A stretch of 64,000 bases of DNA from Castanea sativa (lineage: Eukaryota; Streptophyta; Magnoliopsida; Fagales; Fagaceae), in assembly GCF_040712315.1 (NCBI RefSeq), contig NC_134017.1, positions 29,743,273 through 29,807,272 of the forward strand, read 5' to 3'. Shown one piece after another: positions 47,033-57,982 of the stretch. Each line of letters opens with the position of its first letter. Within the stretch, counting starts at the first letter, position 1. Both the position numbers and the translations under genes were made by a program. Below the pieces are notes generated by a model. The model had not been told where the DNA came from. It did not search any database and saw nothing but the letters and a program-made list of their open reading frames with translations.

Positions 47033-48167
47033 TCAGAACTCAAAATGTTCCTCTTCCCCATGTAACGTCCCTGTCTCCCAATGCATCACGTCCGCTGGTG
47101 CTTTTTGAGCCCCATTCCCTTCAAAATCTTCCTTACCTGAGATAGGAAGGATTCCTTTTGGCTGCTCACCGAGGCAATTGCCCTTAACATTCTCATGATC
47201 ACCTCCTGGAGCCTGGCAACTTTGGTCCCCTTTGTTTGTCCTATTCTCAGTGACACCAACCCCCAGGAGTGATAGCGTTGACTCAGGCTCTTTCCCCACC
47301 CCACTCCTTCCTTCCGTCGAGTACTTCGTCCTTACCTGACTTCCCTCCAGTTTACTCACTGACCATCCCTTGTTGAACCTTCCCTCCTCCTGTCATGCAT
47401 TCGTAAACTCGCCTCCGCTTCTCCTAGGTGCCTCACCCCGTAGCCATGCCCCATACTGGAGGTTACTAAGATCCATTTGGTCGTCTATACCATTCCCTTC
47501 CTTACATTCCTTTAACCTATGACTGAGCAGGCCATACCTATAACAAAAGTTTGGGAGCCGCTCATATTTGAATGCTATCCAACATTGTTCCCCCCCCCCC
47601 TCGATGACAATCTTTTTCCCCCTCACAAGTTTCTTAGTGACATCGATCTGTACCCTTACTCTTAAGTATTTTCCCTAGTGTACTCCAAATTTCGCTATGT
47701 CGACGTCCATGACCTCCCATAACTTTGCTCCTATCGCTTTGCCAATTTCTCTAGTTCTACTTTTTAGAAGGAGGTTGTGTATTTGCACCCAGAACGGGGA
47801 TCGCCACAATGAAATCTCCTTTAAGGCTTGCTCACCCTCGATTCCTTCAACAGGATTAGATACTTCTCATAGGTCCAAGGACACATCTCCATAACTCTTT
47901 TCTTGTCCCGTCCATCCCCAAACTCCATTAGGTAGAGCTTGTCTTCAACCTCATTTATCTAGATGCTCTTGTTTGGTATCCAAATCATTCTAAGGTTCCT
48001 TCTGAGTGCCTCAATGTTATGCTTTTGTGTGAGAGCACCTTCATCATGAGGCAGTTTTTCCCTATCACTCTTGCAGCCTCTATAGTACTGCTCCCCAACG
48101 ATATATTCTCATTCTCCTCCTCTGTAAATGACAACTTCTTCCAAAGTTCTTCTAATTCCTCAGCCAT
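47033..48167 (-). pseudogene. LINE-2 ORF1, gag-like with CCHC knuckle, broken
   Basis: The ATG at 48165-48167 begins MAEELEELWKKLS, the usual opening of plant LINE ORF1 proteins with a DUF4283 domain. After a frame break near 47985, the knuckle region in 47626-47393 reads FCYRYGLLSHRLKEC. The second zinc cysteine is replaced by Tyr and the expected Gly by Ser. The C-terminal part (47359-47033) is hydrophilic and low in structure. The end of the frame is not certain. Confidence 0.75.
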
Positions 48168-48342
48168 GATACCGCCCTCTGTTGGTCCTATCGAGATAAG
48201 GACCACTTCATTCTTGCAAGGGAAAACCTGCAAGACTCTCTACTGCTTCTACATGCACTAAGGCATGAGAGCACCGCATACTGCACAAATTTTTTTTTTC
48301 TAAAATGAGCTTGTTGTGGCAAGTGTTTTATAACAAAATCTA

Positions 48343-50390
48343 CCACTATTGAGTAATTATTATGATTGTAGCTACGGGCTTGTTTGGGCATACACAAAAT
48401 GAGGTAATGATAACCTTTTTCATTACTAGTTATTGAGGTCTAAAAAGTCACAATGTTGCGCCAAGGCCCAAAAAAGGCACAGAGAATTGAACTCCATAAA
48501 AATAATAAAATACTTAAGCCTGTAAGAAAAAAAAAATGGTAGGCCTAAATTCATTAAGGGTTTTAAGGAGGGACCCAAACTCGCGAATGGGTAACCCTTA
48601 AAACTCATGAAACGAAGGGAGGAAGAAAAACTTGGCCCGACAAGATAAAAAAAAAAATCGCTAGGAAGCCCAGTTGTAAGAACTGGGCCAAGATACCTGG
48701 GGACTACCAGGAGCTCGGGATCCTCGGGACGTGCAGCAAAGCCAGGGTTAGATTAAGATAACTCAAAGGGGGGCGCCAAGAAATGAGAATAGATATGTCC
48801 CTATTAGCCACTCAATGATGCAGAAAGGAATCAGAAGACTTGGGAACCAACAATTCATGAACAAGGAGTTGGTACCTAGAGGAACCCAAAAAGAAGAATT
48901 GTGAAGGGAAGTGGCTGAGAAACTTTCAATCTGGCAGGAATGAATCAGCTCACTTGGGAAAAATGACAAAGGAAAAGGGTGCCAAAAGCTAAATCTAAAA
49001 AGGTGAGGAAGAAGGACCAAAAGTCAGCTCTCTAAAGACACCCCAAAACGAAAAGACAACAAAAGACTTTTGGGGAAGAAACACCAAAAGAAGAAAATAA
49101 TGAGAAATGAGGAAAGGACCAGTCACTAATGTTGCTGGCATAACATTGGTTTTGGTACCCAGGGGAACAAATGGGGGGAATCAGTGGTACCCCAGAAATC
49201 TTAGGATGACACTATAAAAAGGAGGAACAGCCAACAATGAGGGGCATTTTTTCAGCAAGAGGGAATTAGAGTAGAATCATGGAGAAGACTTCGTCATAAT
49301 TCAAAAAGAAAAGAAAAGAGAGGGAAATACCGCCTGGTATCCTCAAACAGCCACTAGAGAACACACTTGGATTCAAAGGGATTTAAATTTTGCAAGTCTT
49401 AGAGGCCTGAAGAGCCATCTAAGTCTGTGATTTTTGAACTTATTTGGACCTTGTAACACGTCCTAGTGAGCATGATATATTGCACACTTGAGAAAGTAAT
49501 GAAATAGTTCACATTATCTTAAGGACCCTTAACGTTTATTTTGTGTCTTTCTTTACCACTTTGCCTCTTTACTGTTTCTTGCTATTCAATGCATATATTT
49601 CTCGTTTTCTAGCATGTATGTGTTGTAGGATTCATGTTCTGTGCACCAGCTGGTTCGAAATTAGCCCATTTAGTTGTGGTAAACCAAGCCTAGTCCCTTA
49701 AAACAAGTTAAGGGCCCAGGGTCCTTGTTTCTACTTGGACCTGGATACTATCCAAAAAAGGACCCACACAATAGTTATATTTTGAAATTTTATTTCTTTT
49801 ATAATATAAAAAAAGAAATTTAAAAAAATAAAAGAAAAAGGGTAGTATTTCATCTCATAACTTGTTTAATATCAAGAAATTTTACTAACAAGACAAATAA
49901 ACCTCCATGCAAAATTTAATAGTACATTGTCTCTTGGTCATTTTTTATGGAAAAATAGGGATTCAAAACTCTCTCTTATTTAGACATATTTGGTTAAAAA
50001 GTTGGTTATACGATGAGATATAAAATTTCACTCATCATTTGAGGTAAAAATCTCATATATGCCTGTATAGAGTGATTGTAAAGGTGATTTATTTGTCAAC
50101 TTTTCCACTATTTGGCATTTCAACAAAAAGTAGAGTTTGACTATAGATATTTTGTGAAAAAATATATATTGCGAAAAAGTTGTTATGGTTTCGTAAAGGG
50201 AGAGACTTCTGTCTAGTGGCCAATTCCACTGGACACGATAAGATACAGACATTTATCCGCATCTCAACATGTCTAGTGGAACTGGTCATTGGACACAAAC
50301 TCAACCCATTCGTAAACTACTGGTCTGCTTTGATAACCATAATGAAAAATAAATTTTCTTTTAAGTAAGAAAGAACAAAATGTGCTGAAT
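48343..50390. other. No gene seen; possible solo LTR or LTR fragment
   Basis: No coding frame of interest. Around 49211-49225 CTATAAAAAGGAGG resembles a TATA box followed by a transcribed leader (GAGGGGCATTTTTTCAGC). This is typical of the U3-R part of a plant LTR. LTR ends and a target duplication were not found. Confidence 0.35.
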
Positions 50391-50394
50391 GACC

Positions 50395-50690
50395 CTTTTG
50401 GGTGCCGGTCTTGCGTTTGAATTTTGGTCCACTTTGGACTCCTTTTTTAAGGGTTTTTGAGCTGGGACTTGCACTTAGACATGTTTTTAATTCATATTCT
50501 AAAAATTAAACTCATTTTTTGATGATTCAGGTCTTTACAGCAATGATTGGCACTTTTGGAGTGCCGATCCTGCGTTTGAATTTTTGGTCGAATTTGGTCC
50601 CCCTTTTTTGGACTTAGACGTGTTTTTAATCCATATTCTAAAAATTAAGCTTATTTTCTAATGATTCAGGTCTTTACAGCAATGATTATC
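50395..50690. repeat. ~165-bp direct repeat
   Basis: About 50395-50545 and 50547-50690 share GTGCCG(G/A)TC(T/C)TGCGTTTGAAT, ACGTGTTTTTAATCCATATTC-like sequence, ATTCAGGTCTTTACAGCAAT and the same order. The phrase TTTTGGAGTGCCG also recurs near 56350. Confidence 0.8.
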
Positions 50691-50699
50691 TTGTAGATA

Positions 50700-51340
50700 A
50701 ACATTCCCAAAAGTTTCGATTATCCACAGTTTTATTATTATCTGATTATCCCCTTTTATTTCCATGCAAGCAAGCCTATTTTTGACACTAACTAACAACC
50801 AATCACAAAATTATTTAATTAATTTTAATTGTCTAGCCAATCATAATTAATTTAAATTAACCATGTGTGGTTGGTTCTACCTAAACAAAATGCATGCAAA
50901 CAGTGTAAACTTGATCATGCGAACGGTCCTATTAAGGAATTGGGCATATCGTCGCGACCGTTAGAACCTCAAGATCAGTTTTATGATATGCAATGGAAAA
51001 ATTAATGCATGTAATGCAATCATGAATTTTGGGTATATAAATGGTCATTCTAGCCATCTTCCTTGATTAAATCATAGGTGCAAAATTGAGTGTCTACAGA
51101 ATGCCCCTTATTGACAGAACTTGTAAAGTGGATGTCAATGTAAAATAGAGATACTGATTTTAGCAGCCATGATTTAATTAAGGTTGAATTTTCAAAGATT
51201 ACTTGGCCCTAAAACCTGAAACCTTGGAACATAGAACTAGTGTCTTGCTGTTTTGCATAAATGAAAATTGTGAATACTTAACCTACTTGATAACTGGAGT
51301 GACTAAGAGGCTTTTCTATCCCAACCTGAATGTGACAGGT
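50700..51340. other. No gene; sequence resembling an LTR end
   Basis: TATATAAATGG at about 51035 and GAGTGTCTACA at 51089-51099 followed by GAATGCCCC look like the promoter and 3' edge of a Ty3-type LTR. The left edge, primer site and target duplication were not identified. Confidence 0.3.
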
Positions 51341-51990
51341 TGACAAAGGAAAAGGGGCTTCTTTACCTTGATCTTGTTGAAAGGTAAGCAAGGGGCTTCT
51401 CTATCTTGATCTTGTTGAAAGGTCAATCAAAGGGCTTTCCTACCTTGATCTTGTTGAAGGTCTGATCAAAGAGCTTCTCTACCTCGATCTTGCTGAAAAG
51501 CTCGATCAAAGGGCTTCTCTACCTTGATCTTGTTGAAAGGTCGATCATGCTGAAAGGTTGGTCAAAGGGATTCTCTACCTCGATCTTATTGAAAAGTCAA
51601 TCAAAGGGCTTTTGAAGGGCTTCTCTACCTCGATCTTGCTGATAGGTCGATCAAAGGGCTTCTTTGCCTCAATCTTGTGAAAGGTCGATCAAAGGGCTTA
51701 TCTGCCTCGATCTTGCTGAAAGGTCGATCAAAGGGCTTCTCTACCTCAATCTTGTTGAAAAGTCGATTAAAGGGCTTCTCTACCTCGATCTTACTGAAAA
51801 GTCGATCAAAGTGCTTCTCTACCTCAATCTTACTAAAAGGTCAATCAAAGGGCTTCTCTACCTCGATCTTGTTGAAAGGTAACCAAGGGGCTTCTCTACC
51901 TCGATCTTGCTAAAAGGTCGATCAAAAGGTTTTTGTACCTTGATCTTGCTGAAAAGTCAATCAATGGACTTCTCTACCTCGATCTTGCTA
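51340..51990. repeat. 39-42 bp minisatellite (about 15 units)
   Basis: The unit GGTCGATCAAAGGGCTTCTCTACCTCGATCTTGCTGAAA-like (positions 51720-51760 are typical) repeats with point changes and some shorter units. Where units are multiples of three, open frames appear (51664-51882 and 51677-51913), but they are low-complexity translations of the repeat. Confidence 0.9.
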
Positions 51991-52179
51991 AAAGTTTGAT
52001 TTGAACTGTTGCCTGCAAAAAGTCAAAATTTGGGATTAGACTTTAAAAGATGAGTGCTTTGTTGTCCCATTTTTTTTGAGATGTGTGATTTTCATTTGTT
52101 CTTTCCTAATTTGAATTTTTTTAGCAAGAAAACTTTGATTGATTTTTGTAATTCTTTTGAAAAAGATTTTATCTTTGAA

Positions 52180-52285
52180 ACTTGAAACTTGGAATTTGAA
52201 ATTGAGATTTGGAATTTGGAATTTGAAGCTTGAGATTTGAAATTTGGAATTTGGAACTTGGGATTGAAAATTTGGAACTTATTCT
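52180..52285. repeat. Short GGAATTTG/GAACTTGG repeat
   Basis: Repeats of 8-12 bp such as TTGGAATTTG and GAAACTTGG. The opposite strand gives a meaningless NSKFQI-type frame. Confidence 0.6.
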
Positions 52286-52826
52286 CCTTAAGAAAAATGG
52301 TATCTTTGTCCTTGATCATCTCCAAGAATTTTCTTCAAAGTCACGAAATTTTTTCTTAATTGATATTTTTTTTTGAAGCTTTGAAAAATTTTCATTCATC
52401 CTTCTTGATTTTCCTTTTTCTCAAAAAGAAAGAAAAAAAGAAATTTTTTTTTAGGAGTTGACTGAGTCAACTCAGTCGAACCTAAGTTGACTCAGCAACT
52501 CAGATTAAAAAGAGGGGGGAGGGGCCAAATTTTGGCCCCCATCCCTTGTCTTCTTCTTTTTTTTTTTTTTTTTTTTTTTTGTGTGTGGCCGTTCTCTCTT
52601 CTTTCTTCCTTCTTCCACCATTGTCACTATTCATTTGCTTCTTCCACTTGGATTTTCTCCTTCACTAGACCATTTCTTCTCTAAAAAAAACACTTTCCTA
52701 AGCTTCTCAACCTTTCTTCACTCATCTCTCTCAATATTTTTTCAGATCCTTGTGTTCTTGGCCATTTTTGCTATACACCCATTTTGTGAAACCCATTTCC
52801 AAACTTCCTTTTTCTTTGCACTAACA

Positions 52827-55758
52827 ATGGCATCATCTCCCAGTGGGCCTTCTTTCCTCACTTTTCATGGGAAAAAATAACACCCATCTCTTGAATGGAG
52901 TGATGAAGAGGGGCTCTTTCAAAACCCCAAGACCCATGCTCCACACTCTAAGATGGACTTCAATGTGACTTTTTTTTTTTGTTGGGAAATTTGTTGTTTT
53001 CATGTTTCATTGAGAGTTTGATGTTGACACATTGTCATTTTGTTGTTGTTTGCTCTTGTTGAAATTTTGGACATTATAGGGTTTACCATGTTGCAATCTT
53101 GGCTTTGGGGTATTTTTAAATTGTTGAGTTTTTTTGGCATGGTGTAACTTGGACAATGTTGATGACCCATGGATTTTGGAAATATTATAATATGTGATGT
53201 GATTAAATGAATTTTGGGGGCATTCTAGTTATGAAAAATTTGTTGTATAGGCTTGGTTGAGCGAATTCATGATGAGTGAAGAAAATTTGTTGGCATGTGT
53301 AAGTTTTATTTCATGAGCATGGCAAATTTTTTTTTTTTTTTGATATGAGTATAGAAAAATTTTGTGGTGGCATGTATTTTTTGTGTTGGTCATGGAACTT
53401 TGATTACAGAAAATTTTTGTTGGCCATGAGATTTTTAATCATGGAAATATTTTTGTTGGGCATGTGATGTTTGGTCATAGAAAATTTTTTGTTGGGTATG
53501 TGATGTTAGATCATGGAAATTTTTTTTTTTTGGGTTGTGATTTTGGTCATGGAATTTTTTTTGGTTGGGCATGTGATGTTTGGTCATGGAAAAATCTTTG
53601 TTGGGTATGTGATGTTGGATCCTGGAAAATTTTTTGGTTGGACATTAGATTTCTTGGTTGTGCTAATGTTGGGTCAAACTTTGTTTTGCAGAATCTTAAG
53701 AGCTGAGGTAGCCTTCAAATGTTGAAAGGCATATGGGAAATATTGTCTCCAAATATTAAGAACATCATTAATGAAGCCGGCTTTCAAACTTTTTTCCAAG
53801 CTTTATTGAACCAAGAAAATCATGAGTACAAGGATCTACAGTTACTCCTTGCTTTGTCAGAATGGTTTTGGGATACCACGTGCACATTCCATTTTCCAGG
53901 CATTGGTAAAGTGATGCTGACGCCTTATGACTTCTCTGTCATTACAGGCTTGAGATTAGGCGGTGAAAGAATTAAGATCAATGATTCATTTACTTCAAAA
54001 GAGATTAAGAGTCTCTTGGGCGTAGTGCCTTCCAAACTGAAGAGCAAAAATGTCTCTTTGATGTGGCTGTATAAGAATATTAAGAACTTTAAAACCATAG
54101 CAACTGGCACATGGATGTTCATACTTATCTTCATTGGGACTTTCTTATGTCCGGACTTAGGTAGTACTATGAGTTTGCGCTACCTGTGGAGTTTGAAGGA
54201 TATTGACCAAATCAAGAATTATGATTGGGGTGGCATGGCTTATGCTACCCTTCTGCATTTCATGAATCAACTTTCTCGGCGTAGCCTCTCAAGCTTAGGT
54301 GGTGCACCATTTTTTTGGCAAGCGAGGTTTGGAATTTTTGGCTATGTGTGGGTTTTGTTTTGAAAATTGTTTTGGCTATGTCATAATGATGTGGGTTGAT
54401 TTTTTTTTTCCAGGTTTGGATGTATGAATATTTTGGGGTTGGCCCTCAAGTTCAGGAAGATGTTGATGGCATATATCCGGGTTTCTCCGTTGGTTGCCCA
54501 AATATCACCTGTCAATGCCTTCCAAGCGTTCTTTGGAAGTTTGGTGTACGGTGATTGACAATTTAACTATGGCTAATTTGAGTCTGGCTTTTTTGTGTGG
54601 GGGTTTTTGGTGTTTAATTATGGTTTGGTATTCTTTTCATTTTGGGTTCTTTGTGATTTTCAGATGTCTTTAAATCCTTGGTGTGGATGTGAGGAGTGTG
54701 CTAAGTGTGAATGGCCCCTGGAGCTGAATGGCCGTCAGGTATTGTTTAAGTGTGGCCATGGGAGGTACTGGTATCTTGGCGATCGGGTGTTGCCTCAAGT
54801 TCAACACGTGTACCCTCCTTCAACAATTCTAGTTCCTCCTTGTCCTTCCATCCGATTAGCTGACCTTCTAGCTAATGAAGAGATTGCTCATGCTCGAATT
54901 TGCCATGTTGTTTCAGAGGTACCAGGAAATTATTTTGAATTTATTCAAACTCAATTACAAGGTAGACTAGCTGGCATTCTTGTGACATCGATATTTCCCT
55001 TCCCTTCTGAAGTCAAATTGTATTTCATCTTGTATGCTCATCCTCTATAGTTTGGCCTTGTGACAATATTTGTATGTTACACTTTTAGGCTTCATATTCT
55101 AAAGAAAAGGAAGAGGAAGAAGAGAACCCCCTTCCTAGTCATGCTAGTGGCGCTTCTAGTTCTTTCATGGAGACCTATCCTCACTTTCCTGTGTGGCAAT
55201 ACGAAGTGATGAATTCTGATGGATCATACAACTCCATGACTTTAGCAGGCCAGAGCATACCCTAAATGTTCCTTGGCCTAATCCAGTACGTTCCTGAATT
55301 TTCTAATTTCTTGTCCTTATTTCTTTCGGATCATGGAGTTGTTCATGAACTAATGCATTTGTACTTCAGGTTGATGTTGATCTTGTGGAAGAAAGTATGC
55401 AAATGATTGGGGGCTTGAAACTGGTAGCACATACTCAATCTTCCCAATATGTGATCAGTGAAGCAAGCCGGGTATAAGATGATGCTCTCTAAGTGTTTTT
55501 TTTATTGGACTTTCCTAACGATTGATCTAACACTTGTCTTTGTTGATTTTTCAGGTGAGTTGAATGACATTGGCCAATGCCAAAAGAAGATCCTTGGAGG
55601 AAAGGATCAGAAATCTTGAGCTTGAGAACCGGCAGCAAGAATCTCAATTTTATGTAAGTCAAGAAGGAAACACTGAAGGCGGCTCCTCTAGAGGTGGGTC
55701 GAGGAGGTCTTCGCGCAGGCGGACCCGGAGTCCCAATGATGCTTGTTTGTGTTTTTAA
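52827..55758 (+). pseudogene. Plant mobile domain (PMD) gene, multi-exon, probably element-borne
   Basis: Exon 1 starts at 52827 (MASSPSGPSFLTFHGKK), meets TAA at 52878, then continues in the same frame as HPSLEWSDEEGLFQNPKTH. Exon 2 (from about 53710 to 54321) holds the PMD core: WFWDTTCTFHFPGIGKVMLT, PYDFSVITGLRLGG, YDWGGMAYATL. Exon 3 starts at 54414 (VWMYEYFGVGP). Later exons give WCGCEECAKCEW, a KEKEEEEEN acidic stretch, VEESMQMIGGLKL, and a last exon of coiled-coil-like RSLEERIRNLELENRQQ and an Arg/Ser-rich tail ending at 55758. The PMD family includes MAIN/MAIL proteins and many transposon-carried versions. The in-frame stop and the Ty3-like surroundings favour a decaying element gene. 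Splice phases beyond exon 3 are not certain. Confidence 0.7.
53390..53640. repeat. ~50-bp degenerate tandem repeat in the PMD gene intron
   Basis: Units of GGTCATGGAAATTTTTTTTGTTGGGCATGTGATGTT-like sequence repeat five to six times in the first intron. Confidence 0.75.
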
Positions 55759-56625
55759 CTTTTTTGAAAAAAACAAGAAGAAGTGTTTCTTAGACAAACT
55801 TGTATTTATTTCAGCTTTTAGCTCTTTGCCCCTGGAATTGCTTTTGATCATGTTGGAACTTTAAATGAGACAAGTTTAGAATTCACTTGATGAGGTCGTG
55901 TAGTACCAATTTAAACTTATCTTGACCAATTCTAATGGAATTTGTACTTACTTGAATGAGGCGGAGCCAAATGCCCTTAGTTTAGAAAGGAATGCATGAT
56001 TTTTTGGAAATCTTGATTTTTTTTTTAATGAAAAGATGATGATGACGGCCCTCTTTTTGAAAATGAATGAGGCATGGTCAAATGCCCCTAGTTTGAGATA
56101 TGAATTCATGGTTTTGAAAAATCTTAATTTGATCACTTTTTCTCTCTTCTCTTTATTTTTCTTTTGAAGGTAGTGATGCAAGTGATGATTTTTTTTTGAA
56201 AACAAATGGGTAAGGCATGTCTGAATGCCCCAGTTTAACCAAAAAAATCTGTTTGAGTGTTTGATAGGGTCAAAAACGGATCTAAAGATGCCCAAAAACA
56301 CAAAACAGGATAAATGAGCCTTGGTGGAGTTGAGTGTCGTTTGGCACTTTTAGAGTGCCGAATGGCACTTTAATGCGCCGACTGGCTTGCGCCATAGTTG
56401 GCCGACTCGTCACGCTTTTTGAGAGCGTGTTTTGCATTTTCAAGTTTTTTGAAAAATAGTTTCTTTGTTTGTGACCATGAAACACTTTCCTACTCAGCTA
56501 CAAACTCTTTGAAACTTATTTAAACCTAATTAAAAACCAAAGTAGCTTACTTTAGCAATCTATCCTGCAAACAAATCTCTGAATCCAGGTTAGAAAGACA
56601 TAATAATCACAAGCAAGAGTTATCC
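55759..56625. other. Non-coding stretch between PMD gene and DUF7745-like fragment
   Basis: No gene. ATTGAATGAGGC(G/A)-AAATGCCC(C/T)AGTTT phrases recur three times at about 55950-56240 with T-run spacers, a loose ~120-bp repeat. GGCACTTTTAGAGTGCCG at 56343 is a short perfect hairpin-like palindrome. Confidence 0.5.
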
Positions 56626-57211
56626 ATGGCTAACAATCAAAAAATTTCTCATTCAACAATTCATGATATCAACAAATGGGTTCGTAACTTTGATTTTAGC
56701 ACCAAGACCAATTTTACAGCCTACAAACTAGAAGGAATTAAAGCTCTGAGGAATGTCAAGATCAAGTGGGATTTCCTCTACGTTGATGTGAAGTTCTGGG
56801 ATATTGAAGACCATGTATTCTAGTTTCAAATTGCTAAAGTTCGTCCCACCATTGAAGAATTTTCAACTATCCTGGGTTATGATCCTAGCAAGAAATCTGT
56901 AGCAGTTTCTTGTGATTCCAAGCATAGGGAAAATTTGTCTGATGCTCTAGGACTTCCTACTTCAATTACCAATAGCATGATTGAAGGGCACATGATGAAT
57001 CTTCGTGCAGTTCTTTCCAGATTGACCAAGAAGTGTTCTCACGGAGTGATTGACAACATGCAGAAGAATTTTGGCTTAACTGCTTGCTTTGCTGGAAAAT
57101 TCTTGCTTAGCTCAGGAAGACCTGATTTTGTGGATAATCGAGCCATAAGTGTTCTGGTCTTAGGATTAAATCTTAGTTCATGAAATCCCCAATAGCGTTG
57201 ATTATCTCCAG
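56626..57211 (+). pseudogene. DUF7745-like (Tat/Ogre-associated) protein fragment
   Basis: From ATG at 56626 the frame reads MANNQKISHSTIHDINKWV... to a TAG at 56821. It continues in the same frame as FQIAKVRPTIEEFSTILGYD, and the frame with SDALGLPTS and LRAVLSRLTKK runs to 57183. The pattern of an N-terminal helical part, a WD-x4 region and RPTIEEFSTILGY matches the DUF7745 family, common near plant Ty3/gypsy Tat elements and PMD genes. It has at least one stop and is cut at 57211 by the Copia element. Assignment is from memory of the family pattern. Confidence 0.6.
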
Positions 57212-57982
57212 TGTTTGGAAATATAGACCCCGATTGAAAGAATTAACAAGTTTTAAATCCAAGTTGTTAATTAGATTTATTATGCATAAAACTTGTTAAA
57301 AAAACAAACAAACATCAATATCTTGTCAAAACTAAGTGCAGCGGAAAAATAAATAAGACAAGATATGATGACTCAGAAAAACCAATGAAACCAACCAGTT
57401 TCACAGTAAAAAACCTGGGGGGAAACCTTCCCGAAAATCAATTCACTATAGTAAAGAGAAGTTTCAGATCTAGTACAAAACCTTTGTCCCTAGACTCTAC
57501 AATCCTTGTAGATGAACTCACAGCAGAAACCTTCTACCGCTTCAGAACCACTGAACTCTTCAATATATGAATGCCACCCTTTGATGCACGAATCCCAGTA
57601 CGTGACTAACCAATTGCGCGGATCCCAGTACGCGACTTCAATCACCAACTAGAGAGAAGAAGATGTTGGTTGCAAAGTTCATCACTTCATCAACAATGAA
57701 GATCAAGAAACACTTGGTTACAAAACCCTAAGGCGCAAAGACGTAGTAGCTTCTTTTAGAGAGAATAAGGCTTCGGTCACCTTTTGCATATGTTCACCTT
57801 GTATTCTCTTATTCTCTTATGTGACAGCCTCTAAAATAAGACTTATATATGCTTAGGGTTGTGAGAAAAGAAACCCTACACAAATACAAAAGCCTAGCCC
57901 AAAAATTAGATCTGAAAATTCTGATTTTCGTAACCTCGATAGATACCTCGATAGATAGCAGGTATCGAGCCTCATTAAACCT
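57212..57982 (-). repeat. 3' LTR of the Copia element, lacking the start of U3
   Basis: Aligns with 62520-63280 of the other LTR, with few differences. The homology stops near CTCATTAAACCT at 57980. The first ~260 bp of the LTR (the U3 beginning, TGTTAGG...) are absent and replaced by the inverted repeat. Confidence 0.88.

Larger units (their letters stand above)
42502..48291 (-). mobile_element. LINE-2: decayed plant L1-type LINE with RNase H
   Basis: Inserted in copy B on the minus strand at the site GATTCTTTTTTCTAAAATGAGC, which is uninterrupted in copy A (22228-22249). The pyrimidine run TTTTTTC(T) is present on both sides as a 7-8 bp duplication (about 42494-42501 and 48294-48301). The 3' end shows CACTATC before a poly(A), seen as T11 at 42515-42525. 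Domain order on the minus strand is ORF1 (DUF4283-like start, CCHC knuckle), endonuclease, reverse transcriptase, zf-RVT, RNase H. Many stops and frameshifts mark it as older than LINE-1 or faster-decaying. Confidence 0.9.
24573..48342. repeat. Segmental duplication, copy B, interrupted by CACTA, MITE and LINE-2
   Basis: Collinear with copy A in the same orientation: 24573-28440 with 7683-11663, 28441-31720 with 17578-20850, 38703-40020 with 20840-21950, about 41890-42500 with 21995-22225, and 48294-48342 with the last bases to 22274. It begins with the last eight bases of the MULE (TTTTTCCC) but lacks the rest of that element. Confidence 0.9.

Noticed and set aside
48343..51100. Two possible LTRs (TATA-like boxes near 49211 and 51035)
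   Set aside because: No paired LTR, no PBS/PPT and no target duplication found, so only mentioned as low-confidence stretches.
51664..51913. Repeat proteins with KSIKGLLYLDL-type units
   Set aside because: Pure translation of a minisatellite; frames end where unit length changes.
51340..51990. Regular repeats resembling a CRISPR array
   Set aside because: Units are contiguous, without unique spacers, in plant nuclear DNA.
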